A stretch of DNA of 10,547 nucleotides from Phoronis pallida (Eukaryota > Phoronida > Phoronidae), in assembly GCA_028565715.1 (NCBI GenBank), contig JAOXYC010234237.1:1-10547 (forward strand). Direction: 5' to 3'. Made by a program: the position numbers and the translations under genes. Of this stretch, positions 6,801 to 10,547 are shown piece by piece (positions within the stretch are counted from its first letter, which is position 1; every line of letters begins with the position of its first letter). The notes beneath the pieces were generated by a model that saw only the letters and a list, made by a program, of their open reading frames with translations, did not search any database and was not told where the DNA came from.

Positions 6801-7237
6801 TCTATGTGTAAGTAAACAACCTGATACTTTACCAATTGATTACTACATTTCAAACGTTCTTTAAATATATTTTTTTCGCATTTTCTTGACCGGAATTCCT
6901 CAAATTCTTAGATTATCTTCCATATTAACACCAAGAAACTCCAAATACCTTACAGGATTCCGGACTGAATTTTGCGACAGTTATTCCTAATGAGAGCTTA
7001 CTTAGTCCGTTTTCAAATAAAAAGGGTTATTGTCGGTAATTATGAACTTAACAATAGGTATATTCTCTCCGGTATATTCATTTCATTTCAGTTGGAGGTT
7101 ACTGTAATCTGCCTACTGGAAGTTACAACATCCGGCTGTACGTAGAAACATGTCCCGGACAAAACTATAACGATGCGTACACTTGCTGGAGTTCATCTTG
7201 TAGACTCATTGTCTCTGAAGTGTTCCTGGCCGCTTAA
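711..7237 (+). CDS. Multi-exon gene: CTHRC1-type / FN2 / CTHRC1-type / CTHRC1-type mosaic protein, 5' partial
   Basis: Eight exons join by GT-AG splicing into one open frame of 414 complete codons plus TAA; residue 1 here is the Asp codon at 713. Domains: end of a CTHRC1-type C-terminal domain (1-52), fibronectin type II (about 60-108), CTHRC1-type A (about 115-250) and CTHRC1-type B (about 266-414). All junction phases agree: 1, 1, 0, 1, 1, 0, 1. The CTHRC1 signature is visible in each copy: a FNGxxC strand (A and B), a Cys followed by an AG/TG turn, a (T)GW or TCW motif, and a closing (V/L)EE or SEV strand. Known of the families: vertebrate CTHRC1 is a secreted matrix glycoprotein linked to Wnt/planar polarity signalling, and FN2 domains bind collagen or glycans. 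Inferred: a secreted multidomain protein of unknown ligand. No collagen Gly-X-Y repeat and no signal peptide lie in the visible part. The start codon is upstream of the window or unrecognised. Confidence 0.85.
870..1354 (+). other. Intron before the FN2 exon
   Basis: A 485-bp intron with donor GTGAGT and acceptor TTTTTTCTACAG preceded by a clear pyrimidine tract. It is AT-rich, with a TATATATATATA run near 1210-1221. Short open frames here show no protein-like composition. No mobile element was recognised. Confidence 0.75.
1355..1522 (+). CDS. Exon: fibronectin type II domain (single exon, phase 1-1)
   Basis: The acceptor is at 1353-1354 and the donor is CCAG|GTAGAT (GT 1523-1524). At 168 bp the exon encodes residues 54-108 with both edges in phase 1, the classic layout of a shuffled FN2 module. 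All four cysteines (68, 82, 92, 107) are present with spacings 13, 9 and 14. Family hallmarks are CKFPFTYRG, the LWCATT strand, YDKDG and the WGYC ending. FN2 domains in fibronectin, gelatinases and mannose receptors bind collagen/gelatin or lie beside glycan-binding domains. Here the ligand is unknown. The 9-residue second spacing is slightly shorter than in fibronectin, a normal variation. Confidence 0.95.
1523..2620 (+). other. Intron after the FN2 exon
   Basis: A 1098-bp intron with donor GTAGAT and acceptor TTTGTTTGTTTTCAG. Apart from the 60-bp tandem repeat at 1564-1690 it holds a small direct repeat of CCGTCGAG near 2173-2195 and a palindrome-like GTTGAATTGATCTATGATCAAC near 1830. No further coding exon was recognised. 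The segment 2280-2480 looks like anonymous repeat DNA. Confidence 0.7.
1564..1690. repeat. 60-bp tandem repeat with a GCGAGATCTCGC palindrome
   Basis: The sequence GTGGACAACCTAGGCGAGATCTCGC recurs exactly 60 bases apart (palindromes at 1606-1617 and 1666-1677). A first, shorter copy with GCGAGATCT starts at 1564, 42 bases before the second, so that unit lacks about 18 bases. Copies differ at a few positions, for example GTTGGG against GTTGAG. It lies wholly inside the intron after the FN2 exon. Confidence 0.85.
2621..2703 (+). CDS. Exon: first exon of CTHRC1-type domain A (phase 1-0)
   Basis: The acceptor is TTTTCAG (AG 2619-2620) and the donor is TTGTAT|GTAAGTA (GT 2704-2705). At 83 bp the exon gives residues 110-136 and completes the Gly split codon 109. 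Only one of the three entry frames is open, and it is the phase-1 frame supplied by the FN2 exon. The string FNIKQYSFL...DTDEGHLY parallels YNIHQYWWRSLNDGTDNGHI in the first exon of domain B, and both exons run phase 1 to phase 0. That parallel fixes this as the first exon of domain A. Confidence 0.8.
2704..3362 (+). other. Intron within domain A
   Basis: A 659-bp intron with a consensus GTAAGTA donor and acceptor CTACCCTTACAG. It contains a splice-competent-looking but phase-incompatible 132-bp open segment (2810-2941) and the (ATT)8-tailed repeat end at about 3170-3232. Open frames at 2785-3087 and 3179-3445 are not supported by any domain similarity outside the real exon. Confidence 0.7.
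3165..3232 (+). mobile_element. 3' end of an (ATT)n-tailed L2-type LINE or SINE
   Basis: TTGTAAAGCGCTTTGAATATGAAGCGCTATATAAG followed by (ATT)8 at 3209-3232 has the layout typical of the conserved 3' tails of L2/CR1-group LINEs and the SINEs that share them: a short AGCGC stem-loop, then TATATAA, then an ATT microsatellite. I see no reverse-transcriptase coding upstream and no clear tRNA head, so only the end is called. The 5' limit is arbitrary. Confidence 0.5.
3363..3564 (+). CDS. Exon: second exon of CTHRC1-type domain A (phase 0-1)
   Basis: The acceptor is CCCTTACAG (AG 3361-3362) and the donor is AGGAA|GTAAGTG (GT 3565-3566). At 202 bp the exon gives residues 137-203 plus one base of the split Ile codon. 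The core IRYYVKFNGQEC (165-176) matches SRWYITFNGNDC of domain B and the RWxxTFNGxEC strand I recall from CTHRC1. Upstream, KRDPHTAIRVSY aligns with KKSPQSWLSVTY. It is shorter than the domain-B equivalent (202 against 229 bp) and lacks the extra Cys that precedes RWY in domain B. The open frame continues past the donor to a stop at 3597, but the next exon's phase and homology support splicing at 3564. Confidence 0.88.
4236..4561 (-). pseudogene. Broken GIY-YIG endonuclease domain of a Penelope-like element
   Basis: From 4561 downward the minus strand reads HLTGFICSNCNKVYMVETG, then KLSTRLSEHKHEVD. This resembles the C-x2-C-x-K-VYIGETG...RL-EH start of the GIY-YIG domain in Penelope-like elements. 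After a frame change near 4434 the reading continues with SSVTDHSVMNNHIIDWDN (within 4377-4421) and then ETRWIRESLYI, the usual xxHxxxxxHxIDW...RxxxEALxI ending. The canonical YIG is changed to YMV, a frameshift splits the frame, an in-frame stop lies just upstream, and an AAAT microsatellite cuts the C-terminus. The fragment is non-functional. Its orientation is opposite to the host gene. Confidence 0.65.
4288..4308. repeat. (AAAT)n microsatellite
   Basis: About five tandem AAAT units in the middle of the conserved C-terminal motif of the GIY-YIG remnant. It probably expanded after the element lost function. Confidence 0.8.
4613..4694. repeat. Interrupted inverted repeat enclosing inner hairpins
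   Basis: GCGATACTG (4613-4621) is the exact reverse complement of CAGTATCGC (4686-4694). After a TTAA bulge, GATTAG pairs with CTAATC, giving a 15-bp interrupted outer stem. Inside, GTCGTT-GAA-AACGAC or the alternative CAGTCG...CGACTG can form a second stem. It sits just upstream (minus sense) of the GIY-YIG remnant. It may be part of that element's structured terminal repeat or a separate small inverted-repeat element. Confidence 0.55.
4777..4807. repeat. Strong 13-bp hairpin
   Basis: ACAGTCCCTCGAC pairs with GTCGAAGGGGCTGT across the loop CTGA, with one bulged A and one G-T pair. It is GC-rich compared with the surrounding DNA. No terminator or known RNA family was recognised. Confidence 0.6.
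4902..5022. repeat. Small element with 18-bp perfect terminal inverted repeats
   Basis: The 18 bases at 4902-4919 (TATATCCATCCATCAGGG) are the exact reverse complement of 5005-5022, with 85 bp between them. Weaker complementarity continues inward (GGGGGAAAC... against ...ATTGTTCCC). The layout suggests a MITE-like or foldback remnant. No target-site duplication is obvious. Confidence 0.6.
5233..5385 (+). CDS. Exon: third exon of CTHRC1-type domain A (phase 1-1)
   Basis: The acceptor is TTTTTTCCAG (AG 5231-5232) and the donor is GCAG|GTAAGC (GT 5386-5387). At 153 bp the exon gives residues 205-254 with split codons on both sides (Ile204, Val255). Hallmarks: DAMCDNIGAG (205-214), close to the C-E-G-I-G-A-G turn I recall from CTHRC1, the strand ITVEFYL, YTGWNQQ and the closing strand RIILEEV. 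Unlike the first and last domains it has no Cys after the YL/YV strand (LTRTHG instead of VGPC or VETC), so domain A keeps only Cys176 and Cys208. Overlapping open frames on the minus strand (5172-5411) are shadows. Confidence 0.92.
5386..5887 (+). other. Intron between domains A and B
   Basis: A 502-bp intron with donor GTAAGC and acceptor TTTTCTTTACAG. Its main feature is the CATCGT/CACCGT array at 5624-5678, followed by a short palindrome ATCAATTGAT near 5682-5691. An open frame at 5508-5699 is repeat-derived and His/Arg-rich, with no domain. Confidence 0.75.
5624..5678. repeat. CATCGT/CACCGT trinucleotide array
   Basis: About 55 bp of TCATCG, TCACCG and TCACCT units. It has opposite polarity to the GAT/GAC array at 573-690: bases 5626-5653 are the exact reverse complement of 593-620 (28 bp), and with two mismatches the match extends to 36 bp. 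It lies in the intron downstream of exon 5233-5385. Confidence 0.9.
5888..5994 (+). CDS. Exon: first exon of CTHRC1-type domain B (phase 1-0)
   Basis: The acceptor is TTCTTTACAG (AG 5886-5887) and the donor is CTATT|GTACGT (GT 5995-5996). At 107 bp the exon gives residues 256-290 and completes Val255. The string EYNIHQYWWRSL...DNGHIAAI parallels the first exon of domain A (RFNIKQYSFL...DEGHLY) with identical phases. The donor GTACGT is acceptable though not the strongest consensus. The first dozen residues (MTHDGSVQRLPE) form the linker between the domains. Confidence 0.82.
5995..6578 (+). other. Intron within domain B
   Basis: A 584-bp AT-rich intron with donor GTACGT and acceptor TTTTTATTAACAG. 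I see no mobile element, repeat array or coding segment in it. A minus-strand open frame at 6406-6588 runs into the next exon and has no recognisable domain. Confidence 0.7.
6579..6807 (+). CDS. Exon: second exon of CTHRC1-type domain B (phase 0-1)
   Basis: The acceptor is ATTAACAG (AG 6577-6578) and the donor is ATGT|GTAAGT (GT 6808-6809). At 229 bp the exon gives residues 291-366 plus one base of the split Phe codon 367. Hallmarks: YVKKSPQSWLSVTYDGG, then CSRWYITFNGNDCASPGPI (323-341), the clearest match to the CTHRC1 core strand and its Cys. A polar His-rich tail (NQHHHSM) ends the exon. It carries two cysteines (323, 335), where the domain-A equivalent has one. Frame 1 across the exon is fully open although only the spliced phase is long enough to matter. 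Confidence 0.92.
7092..7237 (+). CDS. Terminal exon: third exon of CTHRC1-type domain B, with TAA stop
   Basis: The acceptor is TTCATTTCAG (AG 7090-7091). The exon gives residues 368-414 and the stop TAA at 7235-7237. Hallmarks: GGYCNLPTGSYNI, the strand LYVETC, and the closing strand RLIVSEVFLAA, where the protein ends as expected for the end of a CTHRC1-type domain. The usual TGW is TCW (397-399) and is followed by SSSC, which adds two cysteines (398, 403) not present in the other two domains. The intron before it is 284 bp and unremarkable. Confidence 0.9.
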
Positions 7238-7496
7238 AGTCACCCATCTCCATCGTATAAAAACAGAACTACCGTGAATACGTGTGTGTTAGGCACATGA
7301 GATATACTATCACATTGTTTTGTAAAAAAGAAAATGATTTCGTGAAAAGGATGGGAATGTATTAGCTTCACTAAACTGAGTATCAGCCTCAGTGGAAGCG
7401 CAATGGTTTTTAAAATGCATTTTAAGGTCTTTGAGAAATTTTTGTAAAATCAAGTTTTCTTGATCAAAGTTCATTTTGCCTGTGAGACTTTTCCTC
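7238..7496 (+). other. Probable 3' UTR / downstream flank
   Basis: AT-rich sequence after the stop codon. No canonical AATAAA occurs close to the stop. TATAAA at 7256-7261 is a possible weak variant signal, and the first AATAAA I see is far away at 8540-8545, beyond the foldback element. The transcript end is therefore undetermined. The minus-strand open frame at 7310-7501 has no recognisable domain. Confidence 0.4.
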
Positions 7497-7499
7497 AAC

Positions 7500-8022
7500 A
7501 TTATATAATATAAGATTTTTCAAAAAACTATAGGTCTCGACGTCTCCTCGTTGGTCCCAATCTGTCGTCAAATCGCAAATCAACTAGAACTGTTGTGCAC
7601 GAGTCCCTTGTTGAATGTAACTTACTTGAATCTGAGTCAGAAATTTCAAAAAAAGTCTGCAAAGGGGTGACTTGTGAGAATTTGTCCGATTTTAACCTGT
7701 TCTTTAATTTAAGTAGGTTTGACTTTTTTCGGATAAAAATCTCTCAAATCACCCCTTACAGATGTTTTGACTCAGATGCAAGTTTAGTTATGTTCATCAA
7801 AGTAAGCTACTCATGCACAAAGGTTCTAGTAGTGATTTGAATTTTGACGCCAGATCGGGACCAACGAGGAGACAGTATCTTTTTAAAAGCTACTGGTTTC
7901 TTTCACTCTTATACACTACCGGCTTCGACATTTCAAGTGAATAGTGTAAGAGTGAAAGAAACCAGTAGATAAAAATCATATACGTCGAGACCTTTAGTTT
8001 TTAAAAATGTATATGTAATGTA
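7500..8022. mobile_element. Foldback (long inverted-repeat) element with a nested hairpin element
   Basis: Almost the whole segment is an imperfect palindrome. Outer arms: AGGTCTCGACG (7532-7542) against 7983-7993. Next: 17 perfect bases GTCTCCTCGTTGGTCCC (7542-7558) against 7857-7873. Divergent but clearly matching arms then continue to the centre, for example AAGGGGTGACTTGTGAGA (7661-7678) against 7740-7757. The loop is about 7690-7728. The right arm is interrupted by roughly 110 bp (7874-7982). There is no transposase. This is a non-autonomous foldback or MITE-type DNA element; the family is unknown. The open frame 7595-7840 lies wholly inside it and is an artefact. Confidence 0.8.
7874..7982. 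mobile_element. Small hairpin element nested in the foldback arm
   Basis: About 110 bp absent from the opposite arm of the foldback. Its core is a hairpin: 7890-7917 pairs with 7943-7968 through 22 perfect bases, a 2-base bulge (TA) and 4 more pairs, around a 25-base loop. The ends are weakly inverted as well (GTAT near 7875, ATAC near 7980). It most likely inserted after the foldback arms were formed. Confidence 0.7.
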
Positions 8023-10320
8023 AAATCCAGTATTTGTCAGTTATTGTCTTACTGTAATCAAGTGTTTATTATTATTATATCATTATTACTAGTGGTTATA
8101 CTTTTCGGAATGAAAGTGTAAGAACATCCACTCAGTGGTTTACTCCCGTTTGAGTTAGCACTTCTTGAGAACATCACTAACATGTCGATATTCAATACAC
8201 AGACTGAAGTTCGTCTTCAAAAAATTCCCAGGAATGATAGAATATGTAATTTATGTAATTCTGTTCAATTGGAAGATGAGTTCGACTTTAATAGTCGGGT
8301 TCTGGAGGACCTCAAAGTATAATTTTACCCGAGTTGAAACAACCAGGTTTGAAAACAACCAAGTTACTAATTATTTACCAGGTATTTTTCATTTTCAAGA
8401 GGCAATTTTGATTTAAAAATGTACGAAAGTAAACTTCTCAGTACTGCTCATATATGATGAGAAGGCATTGTCTTAATGCGACCAAAAGTTTTTTATGCAA
8501 CTAAGAGCACGCCTTCGGCGTGGCTTTAAAACAATCAATAATAAATATTAATTAAAATCTTTGTTTTATTTCAAAGTGAAGTGATGCTTTTTTACAAGCT
8601 AGCATAAGTTATCAAAGTTTTCATAACTGGCTAAACAGCATACATTCCGACCCCCTAATGGGGTACCTATTTGTCCATCGCTCGTAAAAACTAATTTATT
8701 CGACAAATAGCAATGTGAATGTGCCCCTGCAGTCAAAGAGATAATTATGTTTACTCTTTCCTTTATGGCCCAGTCTAGTGAGGTCAACACAGTAGTAGGG
8801 TAGAGAATTAATCAGTCGCTTTTGAATAGAAAATTAGTCTCAGTTATGTTAAGTGGATATTTACGATCCCCCGTTCGAAAAGTAGTCAATGAGCCGGTCA
8901 TGTTTTGGCGTTGAGACTAAGAGTCTCGTGTATTATTTATGAACAAATGATGAACTTTAATAAAGTGGGTATTGCGTGTGCGAATGGCGTAACGCAATAT
9001 GACGGTAGGACAGGTCGAATATCAGCTAATATAGCGGCCACTCATTTACTTCCTGTCATTCAGTCCATTAAACACATTGACTGAATAACGGGAATAAACG
9101 AGGACCGATATATTCGACATTTCGACTTATAAGCTACCCGACCCGGGGTACCCACCGGGTACCCAACAACCCAACATGACCAAACTGTACCATTCCAACC
9201 GCGCAACGACAAATTCTTTTTGGCCTGTTTATTTATAGCATAGCTTTCGGTCAACGACTGAGTGCTTCAAACGTGAAATGCCCGGTGAAATCACAAACGT
9301 GGCTGCGACCGAGTAAACCAGAATCAAACCATTTGTGTTCGCGACTGGCATATAGCGATGTTGTACCGCTTACAACGCCCGGTTACAACATTTCTTCGGA
9401 CGTTGTTCAAATCACCCAAAACCATCGAATATTTCGCTTAACAATGGGTCTATTATAACTTTGTGCACCAATGTATGTCATGAATGCCGTCAATCAAAAT
9501 CAACAAGGGAGACAACTCTGCATGGGAGAGTGGCTTTCGCATAGGTACAAGCGCCGCCCTGGCGTTTACTTTTACAACTCGGACGAGCTGAAACTCTTAC
9601 AGCACTAGGTGCCAAGCGCAACTTCTGTTTCCGGTTGAACTACTTCCGGCAAGCACGTTAATATGTTTTTCGGCGTATAGTGTATGGGAAAGCCTACATG
9701 ATAAGCCTTATACCGACCAAGGTTTTGGTCGCTATTAACTTTGCCAATTATTTTAATGTTTATTTATGGATGTATTTGTATTGACAAAGCCCTTTATGTA
9801 CCAATAAATTGATGTGGACACAAATACATGTTGTTTTTTTCAAAATAAAGAATTCATTTGATTTGAACTAGGTACCGAGTCCTCGTGCAAGCCTCAACAA
9901 AACTCAGGTGATATATTACCGGAAAGTGTCTGTGTCATTTCCTCTCCTCATTGACCCTGAATAAGAGGTAGTCTAGGCAAAGTTTTAAATTCAAGGTTCT
10001 CGATATATGTTTATCGCGTCTCACTACCGCCCGCCTTAATTTAACTCATTACTTTTGATCTTTTGAAAAGAAAAGGTGATGAACAGAAACGCCTGCAACT
10101 TCTTTAGCGCTCATGGATTTTAATGCCCCTCAAACATTAGCTGATAAAACTACTCTTTAAATGTTAAACAACAGATATTCCGATCATTACGAATACATTC
10201 ACTAACATCTGCTACATGTGTATTACTGTTCAGAATAACTCTCTGGAATAAACCGTATCAAATCCCAGAAGAGAAAACATGTTAACTTTGTTTTCAAAGA
10301 ATTCCAATAGTATTGTGAAG
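8023..10320. other. Intergenic region without a recognisable gene
   Basis: No domain-like reading frame was found on either strand. Open frames of 60-83 codons here (8165-8416, 8599-8790, 9060-9254, 9273-9458) are chance-like or from unrecognised repeats. Small structures noted: ATTATTATTAT runs near 8067-8090; hairpin CACGCC-TTC-GGCGTG (8508-8522); direct repeat of the palindrome GGGTACCC at 9146-9153 and 9157-9164; hairpin CGACCAA-GGTT-TTGGTCG (9714-9731); CAAGGGAGACAACTCT at 9504-9519, a motif I associate with molluscan dispersed repeats. Confidence 0.5.
8508..8522. repeat. Short perfect hairpin
   Basis: CACGCC and GGCGTG pair perfectly around the 3-base loop TTC and are followed by TTTAAAA. 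It is probably incidental. No RNA gene was recognised around it. Confidence 0.4.
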
Positions 10321-10321
10321 A

Positions 10322-10388
10322 CGGCGGTGAGGTGGCACAACTATCATGGGTGTGGGGGAACCCAGGTTCGATTCCCGGTCGGGTTCTG
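10322..10388 (+). mobile_element. tRNA-derived SINE head or tRNA pseudogene
   Basis: GGTTCGATTCC at 10365-10375 matches the RNA polymerase III B box (GGTTCGANNCC) and sits in a near-complete T arm (CCAGG-TTCGATT-CCCGG, one A-C mismatch). About 30 bases upstream, GGTGGCACAACTATC resembles a degenerate A box. The rest does not fold into a convincing cloverleaf, and no acceptor stem or CCA-compatible end is visible. A SINE head is more likely than a working tRNA gene. Confidence 0.45.
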
Positions 10389-10547
10389 AATTATTCTGTC
10401 TTTTCAAAATTCATCACTTTCTGCCAGTTAAAGCTGATACATTTATTTGAAAAAGAAAAGACGAACTTAAATCAAAGACCTTATAATTGATAAGACGGGA
10501 AACTCTTACGATTACTGCGTGCGTCGATTTTTAATTCTTGTCTGTTC
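10389..10547. other. Window end, nothing recognised
   Basis: AT-rich sequence that may contain the body of the SINE whose tRNA-like head precedes it. No repeat boundary, poly-A tail or reading frame was identified. Confidence 0.4.

Noticed and set aside
7595-7840. 81-codon open frame
   Set aside because: It lies wholly within the foldback element and spans both arms and the loop; no domain similarity was seen.
8599-8790. Minus-strand open frame of 63 codons
   Set aside because: No recognisable domain and no splice or regulatory support; its length is consistent with chance.
9060-9254. Minus-strand open frame of 64 codons over the GGGTACCC direct repeat
   Set aside because: Its composition is driven by the repeat, and no domain was recognised.

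Overview
The window looks like nuclear DNA of an invertebrate animal. The coding sequence is split into short exons with GT-AG introns, the non-coding DNA is AT-rich, and it carries decayed animal-type mobile elements. A mollusc or other lophotrochozoan is my best guess. That guess rests on a short motif at 9504-9519 that I recall as frequent in molluscan repeats, and on the kind of extracellular gene present. It is an inference, not an identification.

One gene can be reconstructed, on the + strand from 711 to 7237, with its 5' end missing. Eight exons (711-869, 1355-1522, 2621-2703, 3363-3564, 5233-5385, 5888-5994, 6579-6807, 7092-7237) join in one open frame. They encode 414 complete codons and a TAA stop. 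The order is: the last third of a CTHRC1-type C-terminal domain, one fibronectin type II (FN2) domain with all four cysteines, then two complete CTHRC1-type domains, the second ending at the stop. Each full CTHRC1-type domain is built from three exons with phases 1-0, 0-1 and 1-1, and the FN2 domain is one 1-1 exon. The gene is therefore a chain of exchangeable modules. The product is probably a secreted extracellular-matrix or signalling protein. The start codon, signal peptide and the first two exons of the first domain were not confidently found. Bases 1-202 end in a strong splice donor of the right phase but cannot be read in one frame.

Layout: 1-202, possible broken exon with a CACGTG inverted repeat. 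203-710, intron ending in a GAT/GAC array. 870-2620, two introns flanking the FN2 exon, with a 60-bp tandem repeat at 1564-1690. 2704-3362, intron with an (ATT)8-tailed LINE/SINE-like end. 3565-5232, intron holding a minus-strand GIY-YIG remnant of a Penelope-like retroelement and several hairpin sequences. 5386-5887, intron with a CATCGT array complementary to the upstream GAT/GAC array. 5995-7091, last two introns. 7238-10547, no recognisable gene; it holds a foldback element of about 520 bp with a smaller hairpin element nested in one arm (about 7500-8020) and a tRNA-like SINE head near 10322-10388.

The strongest findings are the CTHRC1/FN2 mosaic architecture, the nested foldback element, and the complementary intronic arrays that bracket five internal exons.
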